A stretch of DNA of 64,000 nucleotides from Wuchereria bancrofti (GCA_005281725.1 SSBO01000001.1:8584115-8648114), one strand, 5' to 3'. Shown: positions 13,570-29,400, counted from the first letter of the stretch. Numbers and translations are program-made. Notes: generated from the sequence alone by a model not told the origin.

Positions 13570-16500
13570 TCAGAGGACCGAATTGCCAATTACCGCGGTT
13601 GTCGGCGGTCCAACAATTATTTCTTGTCTGCCTAAAAAAATGACCTGCTCATAATATCCAAGTCCAACATTATGTGGAACACAGAAAATTAATAAAATAG
13701 GCTGTAAGGATTGCAATCTGAAACATCAATTATAAAGTTTAAAAATGTCTTACTTGATACGGAACCAGTTGGAGAAATTGCTGCGGACGATTGCTGTAAC
13801 TGTATACTTTCCTTCCTGTAGAATGCTTCTACTTCATCAAGCTCACGAGCAAATTCTGCTTCCAGTGCCTGCAATAAGTAGATAAACCTACAACAGTATA
13901 TTGCTTTCAACCTTTTCAACTTTAATCCAACATAATATTTCGAGCTAAAAAAGTAATACTTCCCGAATCATGGTAGATCAATCACTAGCAAATGTTTCGT
14001 CTCTTACTAAAATCATTTGCAGTATTATCGACCAAAAGGCTTCATTATTCAAGGTACCAAGTTTTTGCTTTTCTTGAACTGTGAAACCAGAATTTTTTTG
14101 CAAATCTATAATGATATTCAACAAAAAGAAAAAACATAAATCCTTTCATACTTGTTTTCTAATAGGTAAGCCAGCTTTCCAGTCAGCTATCACTTGTTCA
14201 TATTCTCTCTCGTACATTTCCATCTTATTTTCCTCTGCTTCCAATAGCATTTTACGTTTCTCACTCTGAATAAATAAATAATAAATTAATAAACAGTGAG
14301 GTGCTTAATTTATAATGTGTCGAATTCTAGTTACAAAATTAAAATATTCTTATTGCAAATCATTTTCTTGTGATGTAATCGAATTATCGATATTTTTCCA
14401 TATGCATAGGTAAAAACGGCACAAATATGTTTAAGAAATTTAGGCATGAAACTAACAGTTATGAGAACAAAGTCATCTAGAAAAAAATTGAACTAACATG
14501 AATCTCTTCTAGTTCTCGTATAGCTGTTGCATTTTTCTCTTTCAGTTCTCTCAGTTTCCGAGCATATTTAGTGTCGTGCTCTTCCAATGCAATTCGTACA
14601 CGCTGCTTTTCTTTCTCTTCAAACGCCCGTATCTTTTCATTTAGCGTTGTAGGATCATCGTTCTGAAGAGAGGCAAGATTTGAACCTAGATGAGAGGTAA
14701 AAAAAAAAATTTTACATAAATCAAATATGAATATTTGGTACCTGACAAGAAATACGCAGACTCTCTTTGAACATAGCAATTCGTGTTTTGGATTCCGTAC
14801 GGAAATCTTTAGGTAAACGTTTCTTGAAACTGGCATACAAACGTACTTGCTCCTCTTCATCCATTTCATTTACACGGCGCATATGATCCAACTCCTATAA
14901 GTATTCATGAATGTGAGCATGGATTCGGTAAATGTTCAGATCATATGTTGTTATATCGTATTGTTATATCCTATAGTATTGGAAAATAGCAATTACAGAT
15001 AAACATGAATGTTTAAATCATATAAAAGCGTACTATTATATGTTTAAGTACCGACTCACTCTTTGATGTCGAGCAAGCATTTGAGTTCTTTGTAGATAAA
15101 AGCGATCTTTTAACTCTTGCTTGTTGAGATGATGTCGTTCAGCCAGTTGCTTCTCTTCCAGATCCCATTCCGAAGCTTCGCGTGATCTAAAGATAAAGTA
15201 ATGAATTCTGAAAATATTTCAACTGTTATAAGCAAACATAACATCTGATAAAGTACAGCTAAAGATGGACCGCATAATTTTGTGAACTCTTAAACAGAGT
15301 TTAAACTCTTAAACAGGGCAAGCTTTCCCAAATATCTATACTAGAGAAAAGCATATTAGGTAAAAAAGAACAGGAAGTAAAATTTAACTCAAGCCGAAGA
15401 TTAAACTTATTTGCATGCATTTAATCACAGCTGAGATGAAAAACCTTAAAACGGCATGCTTTTGTTGTTGGAAATTCTTTTCAATTTGCAAAATCTTCAT
15501 TTTATGATCCAGCTGGACACGAGCCATGCGTGCTGATTGTTCGGATTGCTGCTCAGCAATAAAATTCATTTCCTAAAAAATAGTATTGCTTTCGATGAAT
15601 CGCGAAAATAACATACTGTTTATACAATAATAATGTGTGCTTATAAAATATTTTGAACTAATGCTAACTCTCTTTTGTTGATCGCTATCCAGATGTTCCT
15701 TCCGCACACGATAGCAATCTTTACGTTGACTTTTTGGGATTGCGTCCATTTCCATTTTCAGATCGCGTTGTTCTTGTTTTAATTGCTCACGAAACATGCG
15801 TAATTCACGTTCCTAAAATGCAGCGGTAACTTATCGTTTAAGCAATAAGCAAGACAAGTGTCAGAGAATTTTCGAGAACCTACTGCACAGTCTTATCTAG
15901 TATCCTGCTGCATCAGTGCTGACAAATCGAAGCTTGAGATTCGGTTAGGTGCATCATCTAATAAAGGCATCGAGATGGAAGTATTAATAAACCCTCCAAA
16001 GTCGTTTAAACAACAAACAGGACAAGTATATATACCCAAAGGTCAGTGTATGCTTAAACAGAAATATCCATAAAAATTCGACTGTAATATAAATAAGAGT
16101 AGAAAGCCAGCATCAACCTGATCATTCTGCATTCTCTTCAATGATTGTTTCATATCTTCATTATGTATTTCTTCACATTCTTTTAACTGCCTCTTCTGCG
16201 TTCTAGCCAATATTTGTAACTCAATGTCCGTTTTCTTGTAGATATTCTGAAGCAAATAACATAACGACTAATATAACTAATATGAGCAAATATATATCTA
16301 GTAGATCCCATATGTTAAAATAAACAATTTTTTTAAAAGAACTTTTTAGTAAGTTATAATACTGCAATTTATGTATGGAATTAACAATCATAAAACTATT
16401 CAAATTAATATAAAATCAAACAAGCAATTATGCATTCCTGCATATTAACTAGTTAAAACGGTGAAATACTTCTATACTCCAAACGAATTGCTTACTTCTT

Positions 16501-19500
16501 TGTCGGCAGCAAAACGCTTTATTTGTTCGTTTCGCAATGCTTCGGCCTTTGCATTCAATTCACGTTGTTGACGTGCTTCCTCACGTTGTAGACGACGCAG
16601 CTCATGAAGCTGCTGTTTCCTGGAAAAAATAAGATGAAGCATGTAAGTAAATTAACATCCAAAAGAAACATATTACAGTTTCACAGCAGAGAACACTTAT
16701 CAGCAAAAGTCAAATCACCAAAAAGTCAACCACTAAAGCATCACAATCTCTAATCTCGGTTTGTAAACGAAGCCTAACATATCAGAGCTACTTATTTGTT
16801 TCAATCACAAAGCATTTATTCTCTTATTCTTCTCCTCTCATTATCACAACCACAGTTAAAGAATTTAACACAAAAGAATACTGAGATTCGAATCATAGCA
16901 ATCATGATCGAAAATGTAAAAACTGGAAGTATAACGATGACAAAATAACGATACAACTCAAATACACACTGACAAACATGCATAGAAACGAAAGCGACAG
17001 CGCGCATCATCGTAAAACATAAAAATTATTAAAGCTGAACGAAAAATTTAACAAAAATAAGAACGATATAAATTGGAAGACTGACCAATCACCATACAGC
17101 GATATATAATAACGTGGGATGAGACTGTAAAAATTTCTCAAATGTTAGACCTAATAACAAAATTTGAATATCCAGAATAGAAGTTGGAAAACGGATCCTA
17201 ATTTTTTTAAATGGATGCAAGAAAATGCATCTTTGTCTTCCTGTTATTCGAAATTCCTTGTAGTGTTCTTTAGTTTCTTATGTAGAAATCAAATTATAAC
17301 TGCTCACTTTACTAAAATGACGTAAATCTCATTCAAATATAAAAAAATTTGAAAATGTTGTAAAGACTTGAAAACAGGAATTTAGAGAATTTGATCTTAA
17401 AAAATTTAAGATCTAACCTTAATTCATAGTCCTGCTTTACACCAAATACTTGATGCGACGTTGATGTCATCTGAACACCATCGACAACGTATATTCGAGT
17501 TTTCTTAGTTACAGTTTGACGATGCGGTGATCGTCGTGATCCAACCATTGACCCATCAATGTTTGGAACCTGGAAACGCAAAAAAAACAGTGATTCTGAG
17601 AAACAATGATCCTAGGTCCCTTTCGCTTAAAAATCGTTCTTTTTAGAAAACTTTCTTTTTAGAAAGTTGGATCTACTCCAATCAAATTATTATTACAAGC
17701 AGTTAAACCGGATCGTGATAATAAATTTGATATTATTAGTATTTTTTCGAGCGAGCTACGCGTCATAGGAAATAAAATTAAATGAGTATCATTAAATCCG
17801 TAAACATTATAACACTTTTCCAAATACTTTTTATCACGAACATTTGTGAATCAGCACTGTTCTCGATTTAACTCTCTAATCACATACTACTGTGAATCAT
17901 ATGAAAAACCTAATAAAAATAAAAAAAGCTAATTAGATAAGTAAACTTACTTTGGTGCCATTCCCTATTGACTTTTTGATAGCTGACACTTTTTGTTGTG
18001 AGTTTGACTTCTTGCCATCGTAGCTGCTAATTATATTATTTTCATAATAATCCACCGGCGGTTCCGGAGGTGGAATAACTAATGCGGCCCGTGGTATCGG
18101 TATTACCTGTTCAGACAGTACCGCTGTACCAGCCGCTGCTACACCACCATTCGCAGTTATGGTTGTCAAGAAATTGGAAGTATCATGCTGCAAAAAGAAA
18201 AAAATCCAGTAATGGTGAATCCAGTAATCCAAAATTCAGTAATCCATTTTCATCAAAAAAAGTTATCGCCATTACAAACGGAGTAAAAATTATCGTCATG
18301 ACTTCCCTACGATTCTGATGGAGCCTTAGCATTTAAAATCCTGTATAAGCAACTATATAAAAAAAAAAAAATTACGTAAGACATTAGCTGATAGATTTAC
18401 TGGTATTTCATTTTAAATATTTCTCCAAAATTGTCGGATTAAATTCAATATTAACGGATAAAAAAAAACGGAAAACATGAAATAACTTGCCTCCCCGGAT
18501 TTACCCTCATAACTATGTCGTTGAAAATGTTTACTAGAATTTGATGAACTTGATGATGCTGTTCCAAAATAATCATATTCATGGTCCTGTAATGAATTAT
18601 TTTGCCTTTATCATCATCTAAATGTTTAAAATGTCCAATGAAGTCATCGTGAAATGGTCATAAGCCGAACTCCCTCTGATTTTAAAAATCGTCAACTGCT
18701 AATAAGCAGAATGTAACCACGTCTATTTGTATCAAGATCGTCAAGATCATCTCCTTAGCGATAATAATTTATTGAAGTACGATTTTATGAAGGTAATAGT
18801 TGCAGGAAAACTTAGTTTTCAAAATCGACTTCAATCAATATTTCAATACTGAAAAGGACTGGAAGCATATTTTTTACCAGATGCATTTCCTTTCTTTTGT
18901 TACTTGTTGTAGGCGTAAGTTGGTAATGACCTGGAACAACGCCATTTTGATCTCCTGTTTTATCTGTTTTCTGTCCAGTTATGTTCTTCAGAATCATCTT
19001 ATTTTGTCCTTGACTTCGCTCCGCAATTAATCGTTTACGGTTTTGATTCTGTAATTACTAGCACTATACTGTTAGTATTTCTAAATGCAATTAAATATGA
19101 GCTATAGCAAATTTTGGATTACCTGATCCCTAATTAAATTCCAATTTTGTCCCTGCCACTGAGCATGGTCAACAGCTTTTGTTGCAACAGCACTATGTCG
19201 TGAAAGTAATTGTGTTGGCCAAGGTGGTGATGAACCAGCACGAGAAGATACAGTAACAGCCTTAATTTTGAATTCATTTACGAATGAAAAGTAAAAAACA
19301 CCCAGATTATTGAAGGACTACGTGCAATACACAGAAAAAGCTTTATCAGAAGTATAAAAAGCTGATCAGATAAGGTAAAATGAAGAATATTTTACTCAAT
19401 CTTGCTTACTGTAAGCAACATTTCAATATCAATATGTGTGCTTCTTTCATAATTTATAATACTTACTTTCCGAGTCCTCACTTGTTTATTATTGCTTTCC

Positions 19501-22500
19501 GGATAAGACAATGGTCGACGGATCTCAATAATCGTCTTCTCCGTTCCTTTTTCATCCGTTGATGACGCAGCAGTCTTGTCAGACGGAATAGAAGGTTGCG
19601 TCATTCCAGTCTGAATCTTGATCTCAGCCTTAGGAACTATGAATCCTGGTCGCATAGAATGCTGGTGTTTCAGTAGTTGCTTATTCTCCAGAAGAGGAGA
19701 ACTCTGAAAAAGTAAGATTTTCATAATTTTAGATTCTTTGTTTTGCTTACTGAGAATTTCTCTACAATTAATAAAATGGACCAAAAAACTTTTTTTTTCT
19801 AGTAAAAAGTTTGAAAACGAAATAGAAACAAAAATTCTGAAACTTACGAGATTGCATAAAGAATGAAATCGTGAAATCTTCTTAAAATAGGAAGAGCAAT
19901 ACAGTCAATCCTAGTAATTTTCTTTGTATGACAAATCTATTCAAGAAGAAACGAATGAAAAGAATCTTAAGTTAACCAACTCAACCTTTTCGGATGTTGA
20001 TTTTCCATAACAATAATAATTTCGATTACACAAATTATCAGTTTCTACTAATCCTTCGGCTTCGTTCTGTCAAAGTAAATAACATTTAAAAACATTGCAA
20101 GGAATGCAAACCATAATAGAAATATTTGTGGGTGCTCCATAAATAAGCAAATAATATGTTTAATCCTTATGTACAAATATAAAATACCTGCAACACAGAA
20201 TCAGGAATGTGGGTATAGATGGTTCGTGTTGCGGATGTATTTAACTGATCTGTTGACAGAGAAACACCCAGAGGTAATTTGCCTACGGGCTGATTTGCGC
20301 CTATCGCAGTAGAAGTTGCACCAACTTGTATTAAATGACGAGAACGTGCCTGAAATTCGGAATCATCCATTGCATTAATATTATTTTGAAAAAGATAATA
20401 ATCAAAGACAAAAACCGAGGTTGGAGTAGCTTTCGTTATCAAAGCTTCTGTCAAAAAAGGGAATTAAACTAACTAAATCAAGATTAACTCGCTTTCTTTA
20501 AAGGGATAATGCCCTTTTGACGTCCTAACTCTCATACTTAACAAAACAAAACAAAGTTGAAAAAATAAACCCCTTCAAGTGTTACTTTACTGGACGAAAC
20601 AACCTGCGGCTGTGACAAACATCGTTGTGCGGCAGTAGAATTTGAAGATTCATTACCAATCTAAGAATTGCAGTGAGGTTAAGTGAAATCAGACTTTTGG
20701 ATAATCCAATTCTTCGAAATAAGGGTCAAGCACCCAATAACTACAAAATGTTTTTTTACTGATTCTAAAAAGCATAATTTCTTAAGCATGATTTGCTGCT
20801 GCTCTAAAAATTTTCGGCTTTCTGCTTGATAATTCAACTATTGATGAAGGCATAAAAAATTCTTTTCAGAGTCTTGGGAAGTCAACAAGGTGCACTCTGA
20901 ATAAGGCTGAAACTTGCATAAATATAATTCCCTGTCGGAAAAGACTGAATTTCAAATAACGCAACCTTTAAAAGAGAATCAAAAGATTTATATGATATTG
21001 CATCCTTTTTCTTCTCTATCTTTGGAACATTTGGCTGCTGCTTGACGTACTGTAAAAATTATCGCATACATCAGCTACAGTAAAAATTCTCGAGAAATCC
21101 GCGGTAAATAAAAGAGAAAAAACTGACTATACAAATGATGGAATCTGCGTGGCCTATCAAATAAGCTCATTGATATTGCTGCACATCGATTTTACCGATT
21201 TAACAGAAGCTTTAAGCTCCAAATATTTGGTAACTTTAGTAGAACCGTTAACCGTTCAGATAAGGCAGTAATAAATCAGTGTAACTAACATCATCCTGTT
21301 GTTCAGATGAGCGGAATTCTTCGGCTCGAATCAATTCTGGAAGAGTGACTTCGTCCTTTTTAAAAGCCTAAAGGAAGAAATGGAGCTAATTATCAGGGAT
21401 AAGAGTGTACACACTTGAGCACAGCATTGATACCAATCAAAGAAATATTTATAACTATACTAAGAGAAATAACTTATTGAAACCAATGAAGACATTTCGC
21501 GGAATGCTTATGAAATGTTATGACATTTAAAAAGAAAAGCCAAGGCCACTTACAGTATGTTATTAAGGGACTTATATATCCTAACTGAAACATTTTTTGC
21601 AGAAGTTAATCGTATGAACTTAGAAAAGTATTAAAATACTCAGTCTAATGAAACAAATTATAAGTTACTCCAGCAGTAAGCGATTTTGTATGAATCCCAT
21701 CAGGATTATTTCCGCTTAAGAAACAACAAGAAAAAAGTGATTCTGCAAAGCATAAAAACAACTGCAAAATATAATCCGTGACGGAAACACATAATACAAA
21801 AACACATAGAAACACATAATAAGTTAAATATCCCACCTTTACTTCCAGCTGTTGACTGTCCTCAACTTTTAATGTATGCACAAAATTAGCTTCCTGTACA
21901 ACGTTTGGCCGCTCCAACTTAACTTGAGCATTAGTTTCAACTGATTTCTTACCAAGTGAAACATTTGACGTCGTTAAAACAGCTCCTGTATCGGTAATTT
22001 GAACCTGCATTTCAAAACCACCATTAAATTCCATTCCCTAATCACTGAAGACTTCAGCCCTAATGAATGAAAAAATATAAATACCGTAGTAGGCCGCCCT
22101 AGTAAGTGAACATTAAGCTGCTTATCAGAAACAATATCACAAATTTGATGAGCTGGCTTTCGGCCATCCAGTTTGAATTCAATGCCTGAATAAAGGAATG
22201 TCCTTAAACAACATTTAAATTGCACACTTTAATGAATTAATCGTAACTTACTAGTTAAAATACATTTTTCCTAGTAGTAAAGTATTAACCAATTGTGTCA
22301 TCGTTCATTTCGTCTTTGGAAAGAACAATCAAACTCGGTTCTGTACTATTTTCCACTTTACTGCTGACAGAAAAAGCAGCTTCTGAGGCTGATAATATCG
22401 GCACGGCCGGATCAAAACACTCGGATGGCAGAAAATCAGGAGTCGGTGATAAAGTTGGTACTGGAGATAAGTCATCTAGAACAAAAACTGAAGGATTTCG

Positions 22501-25500
22501 GGAAGTATAAAAAAATCTAAAAAAAAAATGTAATAGCTGTAACATTTTTATTAAAGAATTGTTAATTGAGAAATGAATAAAACATTGGGTGTGATTCCTT
22601 TCATTGTATGAACTTTACTATGATCAATATATATCACCAGCCAGTGATCAATATATGTTTTATTATAAACATATCAACGGTTATATAAAAAAAAACACCT
22701 TTCAATGAATACAATTTCCAACATACCGTCTTCCCTATTTTCACAAAAAAGCTCTTCTTCCAAATTCAATGCTTTATCGAGGTCGCTGAGGGCTATAACA
22801 GCTGCATGATGATGCCCATGTCCCGAACTTTTGCAACTTCCCGCACTACTCGGTCTTTCGAGAAACCTTGGTTTATCTTGGCCGTCAGCATTTATTTCTA
22901 CTATTGCTACCTAAAACATAAAGAGCTAAACGTAAAGAGATTTTTTTTTTCAGAAGATACAAGAATTACAGTTCAAACAGAAATATTAATAACCGTGAAA
23001 ATAAACAAGCATATCACTACATAACATACCATGTTTTTCTCTTCCAAATTACCTCCACCCTCTGGTAAACTTGGTGCACGCTGTTTCTTTCCTGATAATA
23101 AAGATGATAATAAGTTAGCATTTGCCACATTATTTTCGATGCATACCGGACTTATTTGTGTTGTTGGTTCCAACTCGACAACAGTCGTTGATCCAGCATT
23201 CACTAATGTTGGTTTTGAGGTGAATGTTGTTACTTGGGGTGGTATCTTCTGTTCGGTGGCGGAAAGAACTGAGTTACGTTTTTGCTTACTGCTCACGCTG
23301 CTCGCATCGTATGGTTGAGCCTGTAGAAAAGAAAAAAAAATATCCACAGAAATACAAAAAAACTAATATCTTGAAAGTTTGACAACAATAAATCAAAAGT
23401 CAACTTTGGAAGCCATATACTTTAATCTGCTCTAAGTCTTTACAGTTTCTGACAACAAAGCAAAAAAAAAAAAACTGTTTAACTCTTACTTCACTAATCG
23501 TTGTCATACTACTCACTGTAGCTGTATCATCATCATCATCATACAATGCTTCATCATCACTGCCAACCACTACTTCAGTTGTTATTTGTTCAGCGTTTAC
23601 TTCGCTAATCAATGACCGTATACACTGAATTGATCCCGACTGTGCAAAAAATGGGTGCTGAAACAAAGTTTAGTTCAATACGAAAAGGAAACTTGACAGA
23701 ATGACAAAAAAGACAAAGTTACAATATCAGTTACAGAAATATTGATTTATCAAAATCCTAAATGTGACTTTCGAAAATATATTGATCTCTTCAGCACTAC
23801 TATCACAAAAATATTAAAGATCGATAATTGCCATATCAAACCCTGTTCATTTCATTATTGTAATAGATGCTAAAAGATAAAACAATGAGTAGAAATCTCA
23901 ATAATTTATCAAAAACTTAGCGTAAGGTAGCAGAAATTTCTACCATAAACAAATGAATTGAAAATTCTTTCAAGATTTTCCATCTCCGCTCTAAAAGTAT
24001 TTCAGAAAATTTTTCAAAATATTTCTATTGAAATAAAAGAAGTTACACTAACCATTAATACATCGGAAGCACTTGGTCTATTTTCCGGATCTTTTGTTAA
24101 ACACTTTGTAACCACGGCTCGAAAATCAGAAGACCACAGACTGGGACGCTCCAGCGAAGGAGGATCTGCTTTTATGACCTAAAAAACATGAAAGCTGTAG
24201 GAATTGATGATACCTTATCAATATCTTGAAAATCCTACAAATCTTACTCATCAAATATTAATTCCTTTTTCTCCTCATCTTTCTCTTATTTCGTCCATTA
24301 GTATAATGAATCTAAGTTTCGCACTTCCAGAGAGAAAAGGAATTCAACACACCTTGAAAATAACTTTCGCAGGGTTCATTTCTGCATAAGGTGGTTTTTC
24401 TTCTGCCATTTCAATGAGAGTTATCCCAAAACTCCAAATATCTGCCAACTTATTGTAATGCTTTTCCGGAAATGTTTCGCATATCATCACTTCCGGAGCC
24501 ATCCTGTATATAGAAAAAACTTCATTTTTTATAACTAAAATACTTTACAAACGAAAAAACTTTATGTGACAAAGTCCAGTCATCTTCGTTAAATCTTTTT
24601 TTTTTTCAAAAAGGCGATGATAAGAAGGTACTGTAGATAATTACCAGAAATACTAAACATAATGAGACAAATTAATTGTGGCAGGTCATGCTAAATATTA
24701 AAAAGCCAGAAATGAACTAACTTAATCTTGAAACTTGACTTGATATCACATCACTTTTTTTAAATTACTGAACCTTTTAATATATAGCAAGATTAACTTT
24801 CAAAAATAAATCAATTGACACAAAATATGTTTTTCAAAGCAGCATAATCAAAATAAATGACTATTTTATGCTTCACGTTATTCCATTTACCATTTTGTTT
24901 TTGAATCTTATTTTCCAAAAGTCTTAAAAAATCTTAAAACTAATTTATCAGCTGTGTCACCTTTAATTGTCTAACCCATAATTCTTCCCATATATTACTG
25001 ATTTCCCAAATATATAATTTAGAAAGTATGAACGATGACTAATTCCACAATAGTTGTGTGAAATAAAAGTTGGATAGAAATAAAACAGCAACAGTGCAGC
25101 TTACCAATATGGTGTTCCAATGAATGTTGATCGTACTTCTCGACCATCTTTGCATAGTGCTGATACACCGAAATCGGCTACAATTAAGTTAAACTAAAGC
25201 AGTATATAAGTTCTTTCTACTTCCTCCAAAAACTAGATCAGACGCAGCTGAAATTATATCAGCGTTTACATCTACATCAGCAACTGCATTCATAGACTTT
25301 AATATTAATCCTTACTTTAGCGAAGAAAAGCATGAACTTCTTAATCAATTATATGCAGCTAACAAGCATGGAATGTAGCTATTAACACTTACTTATTCCA
25401 ATTTTGATAAAATACTGAACAAAGACGAGGAAAAGTTACCTAGTTTTACTCTCGCATCACTTGTCAACAATACATTGCCAGCCTTTAGATCTCGATGGAT

Positions 25501-26486
25501 TACATTTTTGCCATGCAGAAAATTCAACGCCTTTAGGATCTCTTTCATGATGTAATGAATTTGTTGTTCACTAAGATGTCGTGACAGCTCCATCATTATA
25601 CTGTCCACTGCACCACCACCACAATATTCCAACAAAAGCTGCATTGAAAAGGAAATTGACTTGAAGAAATTTGTAAAACTTTAAAAAAAAAAAGAAACTA
25701 ATGTATCAAGATTTCTACAGCAGTTAAAACATAATAGATAGTGTATTAAGCGATCTATAAAACGGTTGTCAACCCATACTAATTAATAACTGTACTAAAT
25801 TATGTTAACGTAACTCTTATCTCAAACAGTAACATTTAACTATTCGTATACAGAGCTTATTATGGCATGAAAATTGCAATAGGTTTTTTATGATAATTTT
25901 TATGTGAGTAACAAGTCATCTTCCGATACATATCACCTTGTAGTTCAAACAAATATCGAGTTTCCCTTTCATTAATTATTCTTGTAATATTGTAATAATA
26001 GTAATGAAATATATGACACACTGTGAACGTAAAGAAATAATAATTAGCTACCGTAATGCGATTACCCATAGTGAACGCATCATAAAGTTCGACAATATTT
26101 GGATGTTTACATTGAGTGAGAATTGAAACTTCAACCATCACATCCTGGCTTTCATCATCCTCCAATTCCATAGCCTATAACAATTACATTTTTTCAATTA
26201 CATATAAAGCATACGGATGGAAATAAGAAAAACAAATGTGAACGCATAACAAATTAACCTTTGCAGCGGCCACCGTCCCTGGCTTCAACTTCGATCGCGC
26301 CTTGTAAACATTTCCGAATGCACCATCACCGATCACTTCATCCAATGTCCAATACTCGCAAACGTCCGTTTCAATCCGGACAATATCAGGAATGACCTTA
26401 TTCCCAGTACCAAAACCTGACTTTTGGCCATCACTATTAAAATTCGAACCAAGGATGAACTTTTTGAGCCGATTCACGATCGGCAT
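13570..26486 (-). CDS. gck-4: Ste20-like serine/threonine kinase, SLK/LOK (STK10) family, GCK-4 type
   Basis: SLK/LOK kinases act at the cell cortex, phosphorylating ERM proteins and affecting actin and microtubules. About 34 minus-strand exons run from the ATG at 26486 to the TGA at 13572-13570. I checked the first dozen or so and the last two for GT/AG sites and phase. The kinase domain comes first: glycine loop GDGAFGNVYKA, lysine in VAAAK, helix-C glutamate in MVEVSILTQ, HRDLKAGN, DFGVSAL split over 25440/25177, activation segment STFIGTPYWMAPEV, and a subdomain IX-XI end before 23657. Every catalytic residue is present, so it should be active. A long low-complexity, Ser/Thr-rich linker follows, with an acidic ALYDDDDDTA run. 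The family marker TRIYVVDGVQMTSTSHQV is near 17490. The C-terminal coiled-coil PKK region (16620-13760) includes EQVRLYASFKKRLPKD and ALEAEFARELDEVEAFYR. I estimate about 1,600 residues, longer than human SLK (1,235), mainly in the linker. Confidence 0.93.
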
Positions 26487-29400
26487 GGCAAAATGAGCAT
26501 TTGTTGGCTTGTCTAAAAAAAATCAAAGTAAATGTAATGGTTCGAAACTTGATTTCATCATGGATCATGTATGCTTATATATATTTGTCAACGAAATATT
26601 TAAGTAGTCAAATCAAGATACATATAAGGGAATACCAACCTATATACTCACTAATTCATTAAGACTTTTTTCAAAGTAATCCCAGAAGATAGAGAACGAG
26701 AGAGAGGAAAGCGAAATATAAAATTAAGAAACATAAAAGTAATATTGATGGGATAATTCCAGAAAATAGTGCAACTGGCATCAACTAAAAAAGCAAGCAA
26801 ACTGCTGAATGGTCTAAACCTTCGAAACGATGTTAAAGAAAATGCAAATGAAAAAAAAAAAAGTTAGTAAATGGGATGCTTTTAAGAAGAGAGGAAATAG
26901 TAATAAGAATATTTCCTCTTCTTTACTTTATCACCTCAACAAATAAAGTGTGAATATTTATTCCTGATGCCTATTACATCTTCCAACTGAACATTACAAA
27001 TCCTGTTCCGCATGCATTTTTCAGATTGTTAGAAATGAAAATATTACAAAAAAGTAACAATACAACTTCTAGATTTCCCCTATTATACATCTAACCTGCA
27101 TAACTTGCAAGAATTAATATAAAAGTAAACAACGAGAGAACCACTTATATTTCTAAGTATTTAAAGGTTTGCAATGCAATCGTCGTCGTAATCACTTATT
27201 GCAACATAATTACAACATAATTAGTATCATATAATGTAATATTTCTAAGCTCGCTGATATGCTACACACAAAATAAATTTACATATGCATCATTCCTAAC
27301 TTATACAAACTTAGACTATGACGTAGAAGTAGAAGGAAGAAAATAAAAATAAGAGGGAAAAGCAATTTATGCATTAATTAATTGCTCCATTCTTTCTGAA
27401 GTAATAGAAGCCATAAGTTCATAAGTTCTAGTGATAAGTAAAAATTTTCATTAGGAACTATGCTTACTCATGCACTGATAACATGCATTAGTAGAGAATG
27501 TTCTTATTGATGTCCTTTTTATCACTCTTTGATAAAAATTATGAAATAATACTAGCATATCATTCATGCGCAACTTAAGAAAAAGAAATTTACTTACAGT
27601 TACAATATGGAAGTACAATGTCCCTTATTTCATTTAAAAATATAAATTTACCTACAAGAATCCCAAAGAATCTGTCACAGACATCAAGGAAGTATATAAA
27701 CACTATGCAGCATCTACATAGTATTCCCTACAAATCAATAACTTAAATTATTCTTCAAAGCATTTCTAAATTATAATTTTTTATAGCTTACTCGTCTGAA
27801 AATAACTGCATTTAAATGATTCGCTAAAAAACGGAAGTAGATCATCAAGTTAACAAAGGACATTTTAAATTGAATTTAATACACCCACTGTGCTACTTTA
27901 TTGAACTTTGATTCGTGCCAAATCACTTCCCCCATTTTTTCCCCTCAATTTTTACTGTAAAAAATTAAAAAAGTAACTGAATATCTGAACCAATAGAAAA
28001 ATTGCAAAAAAAAAAACCTCGATCTCTTTTACTAAGGGTGATGCAAAGAAAAATTTTGTAAATTTAAAGCACTTAATTTTTAGTCTTACACGAATGTATG
28101 AGGAAAAGTTCATATAGAAAAGTACATCTCTTCTCATATAACAAAAAATTTATGCTTATAGACCACTTAAAAAAAAAAGAAAAAAACGAAAAAAGAAAAG
28201 CGTATGTAGAGCAAAAGAAAAAAAAACTTTCTAAGATATGAGAATTAAAGTTCAAATTTTCACTGTAGAAATGTCAGCGATCCTTCATTATTACACCTTG
28301 AACTATGATCTGTAAATGACCAAATTTAACACATTGAAACAGCAATATGATGAGAAATACGAAGAAATTAATTCAGCTCTCGAAATCTTTTTTCTCCTAA
28401 CGTTATATATTTCAAAATCAAACTATTAAAGAAAATACTGATGATTTGTTTCTGGGACAATACTACTACTACTACTATAATAACAGATACAAATAATTTA
28501 AATACAAAATAATTTCTGAAAGCCTGATATAAACAGCAAAAATATTTCATGGATTAGCTAACACAGCAATATATTTAACAGTATCAATATTCTAAGAAAT
28601 GGGTAATTTTAAAATAAGATTATAAAATAATCCAACAAAATCAGTGAAAAAGTGAACCATATAAAAATACTAATAATAGCAGAGAAATAATATGATGTAA
28701 ATAAGTCAATACAACGAATGAACAAAGCTATGTGAAAGATTTAGGCCAATATAAAAGCCTGCTCCATTTAAGATTACAGCAAAAATGTTAATGTAAGTAT
28801 AGAAGTTTAAATGTTACTCCTAAATAATCTCTTTTAGTCTCATTTATCGGAGAAAGCAAATATGACTGAGTCGAGAAAAAAAGTTTCATCAAATTATGAA
28901 AATTCTGGTGAGAAAAAGCACAAAACATAAAACATGTAAAGTGTAAAAGATGATAAATACCATACCATAGAATAAATCACATATTGTTTCAAATCGTAGC
29001 ATTCTTTGCTATTAAAATAAAGCATAAGTTAAAAATTTAGAAAGCTTTTTAGCAATACATTCTTACGTAGGATTATTCTGAAGAAGTCTTAACTCACGTA
29101 TTCACTCACGCAACTCTCTCATCCCTTCCAAGCTTCATTGACTCATCATAAAAGTTAACGGTCGAGTCACACTTTGTCACACGTATGGACCGGACCACGT
29201 CATAAAAATTATATCAAGAATGTACGTATGATATAATTTCACGTTTCATATTTTATCTGTGTGATACTCTGAGTCTTCATTAAGGTTAATAACTTTAGAC
29301 TCTAAGTTATAGTAAAATGAGAAAAGCTTATACGTGAAAAAAGTATACCTATAGATTTTTAGACCGGGCCTGTTTTTATCGTTTGCTACGTAGTAATTAA

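Noticed and set aside
21660..21715. Possible extra kinase exon (GNNPDGIHTKSLTAG)
   Set aside because: No acceptor in the phase left by the preceding exon; a stop follows in the only compatible frame.
22295..22510. 71-codon plus-strand open frame
   Set aside because: Antisense shadow of kinase exon 22475-22290.
23031..23318. 95-codon plus-strand open frame
   Set aside because: Antisense shadow of a kinase linker exon on the minus strand.
27952..28550. Phe/Ser/Lys-rich minus-strand open frames upstream of the kinase
   Set aside because: Low-complexity A/T runs; no conserved motif.
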